Shown: positions 8,422-17,207, numbered from the stretch's first letter. The stretch: DNA of 64,000 nucleotides from PWQG01 sp050486205 (GCA_050486205.1 JBJHCW010000010.1:1-64000), one strand, 5' to 3'. Notes: a model not told the origin generated them from the letters alone. Made by a program: numbers and translations.

Positions 8422-9110
8422 CATCACATTCTGCGCCCGATGCCTGGTCAGCCTTTCGTGCCACCCTCAAGCGTGATCTGCTGGTTGCCCTGAAACGCCG
8501 CAATGATCTGCTTAACCCGATCATGTTCTTCTTTATTGTGGTGACCCTTTTCCCGCTGGGTATTTCTGCCGATCCGAATCTGTTGGCCGTGATTTCCGCT
8601 GGCGTGGTCTGGGTGTCGGCCTTGCTGGCTTCCATGTTGTCCCTGGACAATCTGTACCGCGCTGACTATGAGGATGGTTCGCTCGAGCAGCTGTTGCTGT
8701 CGCCACAGCCGCTGTATTTCATGGTGCTGGCCAAGAATGTGAGTCACTGGTTGATCAGCGGCCTGCCGGTGGTGATCCTCTCGCCCGTGCTGGCATATAT
8801 GATGTACCTGCCCAGCGAAGCCTATTGGACTCTGGTACTGACCCTGCTTGTTGGCACGCCAATCCTGAGTCTGTTCGGTTCCATTGGTGTGGCGTTGACG
8901 GTTGGCCTGGGTAGCCGGGGCCTGATTCTGGCGGTCATTGTATTGCCGCTGTCCATGCCGGTGTTGATCATTGGCGCCAAAGCGGTCAATGACGTCATGT
9001 TCGGTATGTCGGTCGCGCCGCACTTTGCCATGCTCGGGGCTATGCTGGCGCTGGCCCTGAGCCTTGCACCACTGGCTTCGGCAGCGGCGCTCAAGGTCAG
9101 TGTGAACTGA
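8418..9110 (+). CDS. ccmB: Heme exporter membrane subunit CcmB
   Basis: A 230-residue integral membrane protein with about six hydrophobic segments, beginning with NPIMFFFIVVTLFPLG. It contains the CcmB hallmark LDNLYRADYEDGSLEQLLLS. It forms the transporter-like complex with CcmA and CcmC that frees heme-loaded CcmE. The length is as expected. It overlaps ccmA by 4 nt, and a gap of about 130 nt follows before ccmC. Confidence 0.96.
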   Translation: MTSHSAPDAWSAFRATLKRDLLVALKRRNDLLNPIMFFFIVVTLFPLGISADPNLLAVISAGVVWVSALLASMLSLDNLYRADYEDGSLEQLLLSPQPLYFMVLAKNVSHWLISGLPVVILSPVLAYMMYLPSEAYWTLVLTLLVGTPILSLFGSIGVALTVGLGSRGLILAVIVLPLSMPVLIIGAKAVNDVMFGMSVAPHFAMLGAMLALALSLAPLASAAALKVSVN

Positions 9111-9238
9111 TTCAGTTTTTCCGAAACTGATTGCATTGGTGGTTACAATACGTAACATGGCGGATCGTCGCCATATGGTATATTTCATTGTTGATCAGTG
9201 ACCTGCAAAGGACGCTGTACGGAATTCAAGAGAGCGGT

Positions 9239-9991
9239 ATGTGGCTTTGGTTCAGTAAGCTCGGATCACCCCGGTGGTTCTATCAGTGGTCAGGCAAGTG
9301 GTTGCCGTGGCTGACAGCCTGTATGGTGGTGCTGTTGATGATCGGTGTGCCATGGGCATTGTTGTTTGTCCCGGAGGACTATCAGCAGGGGCATACAATC
9401 CGGATCATGTATGTGCATGTGCCGGTTGCCAGTATCTCACTGGCCTGTTTCCCTCTGATGGCCGTGGCCGGCGCCATTACGTTGGTCTGGCGCATGAAGC
9501 TGGCTGACATGGTGGCCAAGAGCGTGGCACCTGTCGGGGCCTGGTTTACTGCCATGGCGCTGGCAACCGGCGCCATCTGGGGTGACCTGATCTGGGGTAC
9601 CTGGTGGGCCTGGGACGCGCGCCTGACCTCGCTGCTGATCCAGTTCTTCCTGTTTATCGGGGTCATTGCCCTGCGGTCGGCGATTGAAAGCCCGGACGGG
9701 GCTGCCAAGGCCTGCGCGATCCTGGCTATTGTGGGTGCCATCAATGTGCCGATCATCAAGTACTCGGTGGACTGGTGGAATACCCTGCATCAGCCTGCCA
9801 GCCGCTTTTCCATGGATCCGATTGCCCCGAACCCGCCGGAGGTCTGGGTGCCGCTGGTGATCATGATTGTGGCGGGCTATTTTTTCTTCGCTATTGCGCT
9901 GATCCTGCGTGTCCGGAATGAAATTTTGCTGCGTGAAAGACGTTCTCAATGGGTCAGTGAGCTCGTTGCACAGGAAGGGGGCAGGGCATGA
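9239..9991 (+). CDS. ccmC: Heme handling protein CcmC
   Basis: A 250-residue, six-helix membrane protein that presents heme to CcmE. The tryptophan-rich heme-binding motif is seen as WGTWWAWDARLTS in the periplasmic loop, with conserved flanking histidines (MYVHVPVAS; WWNTLHQPAS). The start chosen is the ATG at 9239, which gives the family length. Upstream in-frame codons to 9131 lack a good ribosome binding site and would add a non-conserved leader. It overlaps ccmD by 4 nt. Confidence 0.95.
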   Translation: MWLWFSKLGSPRWFYQWSGKWLPWLTACMVVLLMIGVPWALLFVPEDYQQGHTIRIMYVHVPVASISLACFPLMAVAGAITLVWRMKLADMVAKSVAPVGAWFTAMALATGAIWGDLIWGTWWAWDARLTSLLIQFFLFIGVIALRSAIESPDGAAKACAILAIVGAINVPIIKYSVDWWNTLHQPASRFSMDPIAPNPPEVWVPLVIMIVAGYFFFAIALILRVRNEILLRERRSQWVSELVAQEGGRA

Positions 9992-10263
9992 TCAATCTGC
10001 AGCTGCAGTTCTCCAGCCTGGGTGAGTTCCTTGAGATGGGTATCTATACGTTCCATGTCTGGTCCGTATATGGCCTGTTTACGGTGTTTTTGACGTATAA
10101 TCTGTTGATGCCACTTCTGCGTCGAAAACAGTTCCTGCGCGAACAGTTCCGGCGCCAGCAGCGTAATGCCCGGCGTGACGCAACGCGAGTGTCCGCTCCC
10201 GCAGCGGCGGGCCCCGGTGCTTCTGTAAACCAGGGCAACAACCATTCAACCGGCAATCAGTAG
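9988..10263 (+). CDS. ccmD: Heme exporter accessory protein CcmD
   Basis: A small 91-residue protein with one membrane helix (about residues 18-36, FHVWSVYGLFTVFLTYNLL) and a strongly basic stretch after it. CcmD stabilises the CcmABC complex and holo-CcmE release. The C-terminal 35 residues, rich in Ala, Gly and Asn, make it longer than the usual 60-70 residues. The tail looks disordered. It overlaps ccmC by 4 nt and precedes ccmE by 11 nt. Confidence 0.9.
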   Translation: MINLQLQFSSLGEFLEMGIYTFHVWSVYGLFTVFLTYNLLMPLLRRKQFLREQFRRQQRNARRDATRVSAPAAAGPGASVNQGNNHSTGNQ

Positions 10264-10274
10264 TTCGGAGACGG

Positions 10275-10739
10275 ATGATGAAACCGCACAGACAGAAAAA
10301 ACTTGGAATGATCCTGTTCATTACGGCCGGCCTCAGTGTCGCCATAGGTCTCACGCTCTTTGCCTTGAGCAATAATATTGACCTGTTCTACACGCCTACC
10401 CAGGTGGCTGCCGGAGAGGTGCCTCACGGTCAGCACATCCGGGTGGGTGGCATGGTCAAGGAAGGTTCGGTCGAGCACAACGAACAGGCCCTGCAGGTGC
10501 GTTTTGCCGCCACCGACTACAACCATGACGTCTGGATTGAGTTTGAGGGAATATTGCCGGACCTCTTCCGTGAGGGGCAGGGCATCGTGGCTGAGGGCAC
10601 AATGCTTGCCGATGGCCGTTTTGTGGCCTCACGTGTGCTGGCCCGCCATGACGAGAACTACATGTCCCAGGAAGTGAAAGCGGCACTGGAAGCGGCGGAG
10701 CGCGACCGTGATCTGATGTCCCGGCAGGGGGGTTATTGA
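10275..10739 (+). CDS. ccmE: Periplasmic heme chaperone CcmE
   Basis: A 154-residue membrane-anchored heme chaperone. It has an N-terminal signal anchor (about residues 10-31) and an OB-fold beta barrel. The covalent heme site H125 and the axial ligand Y129 lie in the motif LARHDENY. Heme is passed from CcmC to CcmE and on to CcmF for attachment to apocytochrome. It overlaps ccmF by 4 nt. Confidence 0.96.
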   Translation: MMKPHRQKKLGMILFITAGLSVAIGLTLFALSNNIDLFYTPTQVAAGEVPHGQHIRVGGMVKEGSVEHNEQALQVRFAATDYNHDVWIEFEGILPDLFREGQGIVAEGTMLADGRFVASRVLARHDENYMSQEVKAALEAAERDRDLMSRQGGY

Positions 10740-12745
10740 TGATACCGGAGCTCGGCAATTTCGCATTGATCCTGGCGTTTTGTCTGAGCATCCTGCTTGG
10801 CACCTTGCCGCTGATCGGCGCCTCCACCGGTAACACGGTATGGATGAATCTGGCACGCCCCCTGACATCCGGCGTGTTCGTGTTTCTCACCCTGAGTTTG
10901 TTGATTCTGGGTTACAGCTTTGTTGCGGATGATTTTTCTGTCCAGTACGTGGCCCAGAATTCCAATACGCTGCTGCCGCTGCAGTACAAGATAACGGCTG
11001 TCTGGGGCGGGCACGAGGGGTCCTTTCTGTTCTGGACCTGGATGCTGGGCGCCTGGATGGTTGTGGTGGCGATTTACAGTAAATCCCTGCCACAGGAATT
11101 TCTGGCCAGGGTGTTGGCAATCATGGGTCTGATCGTGACCGGCTACACACTGTTCATGCTGGCCACTTCCAACCCTTTCGACCGTATTCTGCCCCTGCCG
11201 CCGGCTGATGGTGCTGACCTGAATTCGGCGCTGCAGGACATCGCGTTCATTTTCCACCCCCCGGCCCTGTACATGGGTTATGTGGGCTTTACGGTTGTCT
11301 TTGCCTTTGCCATTGCAGCCTTGCTGGGCGGTCGCCTTGACGCCGCCTGGGCGCGTTGGTGCCGACCCTGGGCAAACGTCTCCTGGGCGATTCTCACACT
11401 GGGCATTTCACTGGGCTCCTGGTGGGCCTATTACGAGCTTGGCTGGGGCGGCTGGTGGGCCTGGGATCCGGTGGAAAACCCGCCGTTGATCACCTGGCTG
11501 TTGGGCGCCGCGCTCATCCACTCGCTTGCCGCAACTGAAAAGCGGGGCGTGTTCAAGAGCTGGACCATACTGTTGGCCATCCTGGCCTTTGCGGCCAGCC
11601 TGCTGGGTACGTTCATCACTCGCTCCGGCCTGCTGACATCGGTTCATGCCTTTGCGACCGATCCCACCCGGGGTGTCTATATCCTGGGCTTTCTGATGTT
11701 CATCGTCGGGGGGTCACTGCTGCTGTTCGCCATCCGCGCGCCGCTGATGAAAAGTGAATTTGGTTTTGGGTCACTTTCCCGGGAAGTGTTCCTGCTGGCC
11801 AACAACATCATTCTGGTCGTGGCCAGTGCGGCCATTTTGCTGGGAACACTGTATCCGATGGTGTATCAGGCAATTACCGATGGTGATGTGATATCGGTGG
11901 GGCCTCCGTATTTCAACACTATCTTCATGCCATTGATGGCCATCCTGGTGGTGTTTCTTGGTATTGGACCGATCTCGCGCTGGAAACGCACCTCCGGCGC
12001 CTACCTCTGGCAACAGCTGGGCAAGGTGGCGGGTGCGGCTGTTGTGCTTGGTGTGGCAATTCCGGTGGTACTGACCATGGGAGTGCCGGTGACGACCATT
12101 ATTGTGGTTGTACTGGCAACCTGGGTTGTGCTGGCAATGCTGCGCGATCTGCAACAGAAGGTGGCCAACAAGGCAAGTGTCCGGGAGGGACTGCGCAGCC
12201 TGTCGATCAGCTACTGGGGTATGCAGGTGGCACATTTCGGTTTTGCCATGACCCTGACCGGGGCGGCCCTGACCAGCATTTACAGTATCGAACGCAGTGT
12301 TTTGCTGCAGCCCGGGCAAAGTGCTGACCTGGGTGAGTACACTTTTGTCTTCCAGGGCACACGCCCGGTGGAAGGGCCAAACTTCATTGCGGACGAAGCC
12401 ACAATCAATATCGTGAAAGATGGCCGTCATCTGCGCGATCTTTATCCTCAGAAACGGCTTTACGTTGCCAGCAACAGTCCGGCAACTCAGATGGGTATTG
12501 ACGGACGGTTTCTGCGGGACCTGTTTGTCACCCTTGGTGACCCGCGTTCCGGTGGTGCCTGGTCCATGACCATTCACGTCAAGCCGTTTGTGCGCTGGAT
12601 CTGGCTGGGCACAATTTTTATCGCCGTTGGCGGTGTGCTGGCAGTGACTGACAAACGATATCGTCGATTCCGCGAGAAACAGGCCAGGAAGCTTGGGTTA
12701 AGCAATGACGGCACAGCCGCCGGTGCACAGCCCGGCGCGGCCTGA
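10736..12745 (+). CDS. ccmF: Cytochrome c heme lyase subunit CcmF
   Basis: A 669-residue polytopic membrane protein, the core of the heme ligation complex with CcmH and CcmI. The diagnostic tryptophan-rich motif GWGGWWAWDPVENP lies around residues 235-250, and conserved periplasmic histidines are in the loops (AVWGGHEGSFLFW; FIFHPPALYMGY). Many hydrophobic helices span the protein, with a soluble periplasmic domain before the last helix. The length is typical. Confidence 0.97.
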   Translation: MMIPELGNFALILAFCLSILLGTLPLIGASTGNTVWMNLARPLTSGVFVFLTLSLLILGYSFVADDFSVQYVAQNSNTLLPLQYKITAVWGGHEGSFLFWTWMLGAWMVVVAIYSKSLPQEFLARVLAIMGLIVTGYTLFMLATSNPFDRILPLPPADGADLNSALQDIAFIFHPPALYMGYVGFTVVFAFAIAALLGGRLDAAWARWCRPWANVSWAILTLGISLGSWWAYYELGWGGWWAWDPVENPPLITWLLGAALIHSLAATEKRGVFKSWTILLAILAFAASLLGTFITRSGLLTSVHAFATDPTRGVYILGFLMFIVGGSLLLFAIRAPLMKSEFGFGSLSREVFLLANNIILVVASAAILLGTLYPMVYQAITDGDVISVGPPYFNTIFMPLMAILVVFLGIGPISRWKRTSGAYLWQQLGKVAGAAVVLGVAIPVVLTMGVPVTTIIVVVLATWVVLAMLRDLQQKVANKASVREGLRSLSISYWGMQVAHFGFAMTLTGAALTSIYSIERSVLLQPGQSADLGEYTFVFQGTRPVEGPNFIADEATINIVKDGRHLRDLYPQKRLYVASNSPATQMGIDGRFLRDLFVTLGDPRSGGAWSMTIHVKPFVRWIWLGTIFIAVGGVLAVTDKRYRRFREKQARKLGLSNDGTAAGAQPGAA

Positions 12746-12765
12746 CAGGTCAGGAGTACTGAATC

Positions 12766-13347
12766 ATGGGAAAACTGAAGCTGTATATTCCGGTTTTACT
12801 GTTTGTGGCGCTGGCTGGCATGATGTGGCGGGGGCTTTACCTGGATACCCGCACATTGCCATCAGCGCTGATCAATCAGCCGATGCCGGATTTCGAGTTG
12901 CGAACACTGGAACCGGGTGACAGGCTGGTCACAAAACAGGATCTGCCGGATGAGCCCTTTCTGCTCAATGTCTGGGGCAGTTACTGTCTGCCCTGCCTGC
13001 AGGAGAACCCGATCCTGATGGCCGCCAGGGAACAGAACATCATTCCCATCGTCGGGGTGAACTACAAGGATCGGCATCAGGCCGCCATCGATTGGCTGGA
13101 TGACAATGGCAACCCCTTCAGTATGAACATCGTGGATGAAAGTGGTCGTTACGGTATTGATCTGGGTGTATATGGTGCACCTGAAACCTTTATTGTGGAT
13201 GAGCACGGCATCATCCGTTACAAGCATATCGGCGTGATCGACTATCAGGTGTGGGATGACGAGATCATGCCAGCCATCGCGGCTGTCAGGGCTGGCAACT
13301 TCGAGGGCGCTGTGTCTGGCTCCATGCCCGACGGCGTGGTGAACTGA
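12766..13347 (+). CDS. ccmG: Thiol:disulfide interchange protein CcmG/DsbE
   Basis: A 193-residue periplasmic thioredoxin-fold reductase with an N-terminal anchor (about residues 5-22). The redox pair is C74 and C77 in WGSYCLPCLQE. It keeps the apocytochrome CXXCH cysteines and CcmH reduced for heme attachment. The characteristic GVNYKD and GVYGAPETFIVD segments, with the cis-proline, are present. The CLPC dipeptide differs from the more usual CPTC or CVPC. It shares one base with ccmH. Confidence 0.95.
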   Translation: MGKLKLYIPVLLFVALAGMMWRGLYLDTRTLPSALINQPMPDFELRTLEPGDRLVTKQDLPDEPFLLNVWGSYCLPCLQENPILMAAREQNIIPIVGVNYKDRHQAAIDWLDDNGNPFSMNIVDESGRYGIDLGVYGAPETFIVDEHGIIRYKHIGVIDYQVWDDEIMPAIAAVRAGNFEGAVSGSMPDGVVN

Positions 13348-13862
13348 TGGGTCGGCAATTCCATGCCTGTGTACTGCCGCTGCTGGTGCTGATCGCTGCA
13401 TTGGGTTTGAGCAGTGCGCCGCAGATATCCAACGCCCAGGTTGACGTGTTCGAGTTCGAGACAGCTGAGCAGGAAAGGCGTTTCCGGCAGCTGTCGCTGG
13501 AGTTCCGTTGCCCCATGTGCCAGAACACCAATCTGGCCGATTCGCCCGGTGGTGTAGCGGCCGATCTTCGCAGGGAGCTCTATTATCTGATCATTGAAGG
13601 TCGCACGGACGAGGAAATCGAGCAGTTCATGCATCAACGTTACGGAGACTTCATTTTCTACCGGCCCAAGCTCACGCCGCGAACGGTGCTGTTGTGGTTC
13701 GGCCCGGCGCTGTTTTTTGTTATCGGCGCCCTGGTCATTCTGGGTGTCGTCAGACGCACTCGCAGTGTGCGTAATACAGAAGCCGAGTTGTCGGAGGAAG
13801 AGCAACTGCGTCTGAAGAAATTGCTGGCCAGATCAGGCCCTGAGTCCTCGGGCCGCGGATAG
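13347..13862 (+). CDS. ccmH: Cytochrome c maturation protein CcmH
   Basis: A 171-residue protein with an N-terminal signal peptide, a small three-helix periplasmic domain and a C-terminal membrane helix (about residues 112-130). The redox motif is FRCPMCQNTNLADS, with C55 and C58. It holds apocytochrome in reduced form next to CcmF. Only the CcmH domain is present. The TPR part found fused to it in E. coli is encoded separately as ccmI. Confidence 0.95.
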   Translation: MGRQFHACVLPLLVLIAALGLSSAPQISNAQVDVFEFETAEQERRFRQLSLEFRCPMCQNTNLADSPGGVAADLRRELYYLIIEGRTDEEIEQFMHQRYGDFIFYRPKLTPRTVLLWFGPALFFVIGALVILGVVRRTRSVRNTEAELSEEEQLRLKKLLARSGPESSGRG

Positions 13863-13900
13863 ACGGCCTTTCCCCATCAAACTGAAATCAAGGTGATGAT

Positions 13901-15142
13901 TTGTTCTGGATAACAGGTGTATTGCTGCTACTGCTTGCTGCTGCCTTTGTGGTCTTTCCGGTCTGGCGTCAACAGCGTACGGTCAGCGTTTATGGTCAGC
14001 AGGAGCGAAATGCGGCCAATCTTGTCATTTTCGAGGAACGGCTTGCCGAGCTTGAGCTGGAACTGGCCGAGGGTGCTTTTGACCAGGCACAGTTCGATGC
14101 ACTGAAGCACGAGCTCGAACGCAGTCTGCTCAGCGATGTGGACGAGAGCAAAAGGGCGTCCGTTGTGCAAAATAATGATTCCTGGCTCAGTCCGGCCCGA
14201 TTGGTGCCGGTGCTGGTGCTGGTGGTCATGGTGCCGGCCAGTTTCCTGTTCTATGACATGTGGGGTTTTCGGGACGACCTGCACTTCCGCGATCTTGTGG
14301 AACGCAGCCGCACCGCGCAAGGTGATCCGCAGGAAATGATGGCGCTGGTTTATGCTTTTGGTGGCATTCTGGAAGATGATCGCGAAAACGGCTGGGCCTG
14401 GTACTTCATGGGTCGCAATCTTACCGAGCTGGGTCAGACGGAGGAGGCTGCAATGGCGTTTGAGCGTGCCGGTCGTTATATCGAAAACGAGCAGGACCGC
14501 GCCGTGGTGCTGGGGCAGTATGCCCAGTTGCAATACCTGCTTGCGGATCGTCAGATAACTCCGGATGTGGAAGCCACCATTGCGCGCGCCCAGCGTATCA
14601 ACCCTTATGAGCAGTCAGTGCTGCAACTGTTGAGTACGGACGCGTGGCTGCGGGAAGATTACCAAAGCGCCATCACCTACTGGCAACAGATGTTGACACT
14701 GAGCCCTACACGGGAAGACGAAATGTTCCTGCGCTCCGCCATCGAGCAGGCGAGAGAGATGCTGGCGGAACAGGGGGTTAGTACGGAACCTGCGGCAGAC
14801 GGGCCGGTCGTGCGCATCAGCCTCAGTCTGGCACCGGGTCTGGAGCTGACGCCGGAAACCCGCATTTTTGTATCAGCCCAGGCCAGTGGACGGCCCGGGC
14901 CACCGTTGGCCGCTACCGTGCTGTCAGTGGGTGATCTGCCCGCAACTGTCCGGCTCAGTGTCGCTGAAGCTGTAGGTCCGGAGACTCTGGCTTCGGCCGA
15001 TGCTGTGACAATTGTAGCCACGGCTTCTTTGAGCGGCACAGCCAATGTACAATCGGGAGACTTCCAGGGACGTATCGAGAATGTCGACTTGGAAGACGGG
15101 ACTGTCGAGATCAGTCTGGAAATCGGAAATGAAATTCAGTAA
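13901..15142 (+). CDS. ccmI: Cytochrome c maturation TPR protein CcmI (CycH)
   Basis: A 413-residue protein with two membrane segments (about residues 1-17 and 97-117), a short loop between them, and a periplasmic TPR domain (about 140-290). A beta-rich C-terminal domain ends the protein. It binds apocytochrome c tails and hands them to CcmF/H. The start is TTG at 13901, with AAGGTGAT just upstream; no ATG is available in frame near the first membrane helix. It closes the ccm operon, 38 nt after ccmH. Confidence 0.9.
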   Translation: MFWITGVLLLLLAAAFVVFPVWRQQRTVSVYGQQERNAANLVIFEERLAELELELAEGAFDQAQFDALKHELERSLLSDVDESKRASVVQNNDSWLSPARLVPVLVLVVMVPASFLFYDMWGFRDDLHFRDLVERSRTAQGDPQEMMALVYAFGGILEDDRENGWAWYFMGRNLTELGQTEEAAMAFERAGRYIENEQDRAVVLGQYAQLQYLLADRQITPDVEATIARAQRINPYEQSVLQLLSTDAWLREDYQSAITYWQQMLTLSPTREDEMFLRSAIEQAREMLAEQGVSTEPAADGPVVRISLSLAPGLELTPETRIFVSAQASGRPGPPLAATVLSVGDLPATVRLSVAEAVGPETLASADAVTIVATASLSGTANVQSGDFQGRIENVDLEDGTVEISLEIGNEIQ

Positions 15143-15153
15143 TACGGAATGCC

Positions 15154-16179
15154 ATGAACCATGAGGTTGCACCACAGGCACTGATAGACCGGTACGGGCG
15201 GCAGGTGGACTACGTGCGCCTGTCGGTTACCGATCGCTGTGACTTTCGTTGTGTCTACTGCATGACGGAGGATATGACCTTTCTGCCGCGCAAACAGATC
15301 CTGAGTCTTGAGGAGATCTTCGCGGTTGCCGAAACGTTTGTCTCTCTGGGTGTCAACAAACTACGGATCACCGGTGGTGAACCCATGGTCCGCAATAATG
15401 TCATGTCTCTGTTCCGCAAGCTTGGGCAGCTCCGGGACCAGGGGCTGCGCGAATTGCTCCTTACCACCAATGGGGCCCAGCTGGAAAAGTATGCTGGCCC
15501 GCTGCGCGAGGCAGGCGTCAACCGTATCAATATCAGTATTGACAGCCTTGATGCTGAGCGTTTTCGTCGCATTTCCCGCGTCGGGCAGTTATCGCGTGTG
15601 CTGGCAGGCATTGATGCGGCCCGCAACGAAGGATTTGAGCGCATTCGGCTCAATGCCGTGATCATGCGAGGTTATAACGAAGATGAAGTCATGGCGCTGA
15701 CCGATTTTGCGCTGGCCAAGGGTGTCGACATCGCTTTTATTGAGGAGATGCCCCTGGGCGAGGTATCCGATCACAAGCGTGAGGAAACGGTCTGTACCAA
15801 TGATTGGGTGCGTGCTCAGATTGAAGCGCATCACACACTGGTCCCCAGTGCCGCCACCACGGCAGGACCGTCGCGTTACTTCCAGGTGCCGGGTGCGGAA
15901 AGCCGCATTGGATTCATTTCGCCAGTCAGTCATAATTTCTGTGAGGACTGCAATCGGGTCCGGGTGACGGTGGAGGGGCGGTTGTTGCTGTGCCTTGGAA
16001 ACGAACACTCGTCGGATCTGAGGCAAGTACTGCGCGGTCAGCATGCCAGTGAGACCGAAGCACGCAACGCGCTGTCCCAGGCCATTGTGGCAGCCATGGA
16101 TCTCAAGCCGCTGAGACACCACTTCTACGACAAGGATCACGCCCAGCCTGTCCGTCTGATGAACATGACGGGCGGCTAG
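15154..16179 (+). CDS. moaA: GTP 3',8-cyclase MoaA
   Basis: A 341-residue radical-SAM enzyme that starts molybdopterin synthesis by converting GTP to 3',8-cyclo-GTP. The N-terminal 4Fe-4S site is C29-C33-C36 (DRCDFRCVYCMTE). The second cluster at the C-terminus is seen in NFCEDCNRVRVT and LLLCLG. The protein ends in GG, the C-terminal diglycine needed by MoaA. It starts 11 nt after ccmI and may be cotranscribed. moaC, moaD and moaE are not in the window. Confidence 0.96.
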   Translation: MNHEVAPQALIDRYGRQVDYVRLSVTDRCDFRCVYCMTEDMTFLPRKQILSLEEIFAVAETFVSLGVNKLRITGGEPMVRNNVMSLFRKLGQLRDQGLRELLLTTNGAQLEKYAGPLREAGVNRINISIDSLDAERFRRISRVGQLSRVLAGIDAARNEGFERIRLNAVIMRGYNEDEVMALTDFALAKGVDIAFIEEMPLGEVSDHKREETVCTNDWVRAQIEAHHTLVPSAATTAGPSRYFQVPGAESRIGFISPVSHNFCEDCNRVRVTVEGRLLLCLGNEHSSDLRQVLRGQHASETEARNALSQAIVAAMDLKPLRHHFYDKDHAQPVRLMNMTGG

Positions 16180-16230
16180 TGTCCTGTCTCATAAGCTCGC
16201 ATGCTTTCAGAGTACCCGGAGAACCCACGC

Positions 16231-16773
16231 ATGAACCAGTCTACCGACACTGCGGTGTCACCGGTCGAGGTGCCGCTCAGAGCCGTTGTTATTACCGTGT
16301 CCGATACACGGACCGAGGAAACTGACACGTCCGGCAAACTGCTGTCCGAAAGTCTCAGGCAAGCCGGTCACGAGCTTGTCGAGACCTGTATTGTCAAAGA
16401 TGACACCTATCACCTGCGCGCGGTTGTGGCCCGCTACATTGCCGATGAGAGCATTCAGGTGATATTGATGACCGGTGGCACGGGTTTCACGCTGCGTGAT
16501 AACACCGTCCGGGCGGTCAGACCTTTGCTGGATACAGAGATTGAGGGCTTTGGTGAGCTGTTTCGTCAATTGTCATGGCAGGAAATCGGCTCCTCGACCA
16601 TCCAGTCACGGGCTTTTGCCGGACTGAGCAACAACACCATCATCTTCTGTGTACCGGGTTCCACCGGTGCCTGCCGCACGGCCTGGAACGGCATCATTGC
16701 CGAGCAACTGGACAATCGGCACAGGCCTTGTAACTTTGCAGAAAAATTGACCGGAAAGCGCGGACCGCTGTGA
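16231..16773 (+). CDS. moaB: Molybdenum cofactor biosynthesis protein MoaB
   Basis: A 180-residue protein of the MogA/MoaB fold that binds molybdopterin and, in this family, is linked to adenylylation. Recognisable motifs are VVITVSDTRTEETDTSG, the nucleotide loop LMTGGTGFTLRDNTVRAV and the C-terminal FCVPGSTGACRTAW. The start is the ATG at 16231, with GGAG about 9 nt upstream. An earlier in-frame ATG at 16201 has no ribosome binding site. It follows moaA by 51 nt. Confidence 0.9.
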   Translation: MNQSTDTAVSPVEVPLRAVVITVSDTRTEETDTSGKLLSESLRQAGHELVETCIVKDDTYHLRAVVARYIADESIQVILMTGGTGFTLRDNTVRAVRPLLDTEIEGFGELFRQLSWQEIGSSTIQSRAFAGLSNNTIIFCVPGSTGACRTAWNGIIAEQLDNRHRPCNFAEKLTGKRGPL

Positions 16774-17009
16774 TCTGTCTGGGAAGGTGGGGTAATACGA
16801 AGGGATAAAGCAGTCGCACCGGTTGTACCAAATCAGAAACTGGCAGATTCAGTCAACCGATGCGTCCTGGAAAAAGGCGGGGCCGAGGCCCTGCAGTGCA
16901 TACATTGTATTCATAATGGCTTCCTGTTCATGGAAGTTGCTGTCTTGCTCAGGCACTGGGTTCCAGTGAGAGCGAGCTAGGGAATCAGACGGATAGCCGC
17001 CAAATTCTG
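16774..17009. other. Intergenic stretch downstream of moaB
   Basis: Between the end of moaB and the minus-strand small peptide gene. No terminator with a T-run, tRNA or recognised RNA family was seen. The minus strand contains a stop-free frame across it (see the low-confidence entry at 16849-17133). The plus strand holds nothing longer than about 15 codons with a start. Confidence 0.5.
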
Positions 17010-17133
17010 TCAGCCAGCAGCAAGAATGGTCAGAACAGGAATCGCAACGGTTGCAGTGACAACGGCAGCAGTAATCAGAGCTGCTCGGGCGCTGGTAATA
17101 AGTTCGCTCATGGTTCTCTCCTTGGTTCGTACG
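16849..17133 (-). other. Unassigned open frame overlapping the small peptide gene
   Basis: On the minus strand a frame stays open for 94 codons between TAA at 17134-17136 and TGA at 16849-16851. It overlaps the 33-residue peptide gene in a different frame. Its conceptual product includes CRCHCNRCDSCSDH and later GGYPSDSLARSHWNP, and ends QGLGPAFFQDASVD. The only starts in frame are a GTG at 16956 (35 codons) and an ATG at 16914 (21 codons, with AGGAAG upstream). It could be the -1 continuation of the peptide gene, a short downstream gene, or chance. Confidence 0.2.
17010..17111 (-). CDS. Small hydrophobic peptide, 33 residues, function unknown
   Basis: A tiny gene not resembling anything I recognise. 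It begins with ATG at 17111, preceded by AAGGAG six bases upstream, a near-perfect ribosome binding site. The product starts MSELITSARAALITAAVV and ends VLTILAAG. Residues 10-32 are continuously hydrophobic and would span a membrane once, with a polar N-terminus. A predicted promoter lies about 70 nt upstream, with the same repeated motif found at the divergent HemD-like gene. It could be a small membrane subunit, a type I toxin-like peptide or a leader peptide. No neighbour decides between these. Confidence 0.5.
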   Translation of the reverse strand: MSELITSARAALITAAVVTATVAIPVLTILAAG

Positions 17134-17178
17134 TTAAGTCATTTATGACCAGATGTTGTCTCTCTCAAGACGGGGCGT

Positions 17179-17207
17179 ATAGTAACACAGGTTGCGAATA
17201 AAGGTAA
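17179..17207 (-). promoter_or_regulatory. Predicted promoter for the small peptide gene
   Basis: Read on the minus strand: TTACCT (17202-17207), a 17-nt spacer, then TACTAT (17179-17184), preceded by TGT to form an extended -10. The transcript would begin near 17172, leaving a leader of about 60 nt. Both boxes overlap copies of the GTGTTAC repeat. Confidence 0.45.

Noticed and set aside
17010..17111. Filamentous phage coat protein as identity of the small peptide
   Set aside because: It lacks a signal peptide, acidic N-terminal segment and basic C-terminus, and no phage gene is nearby.
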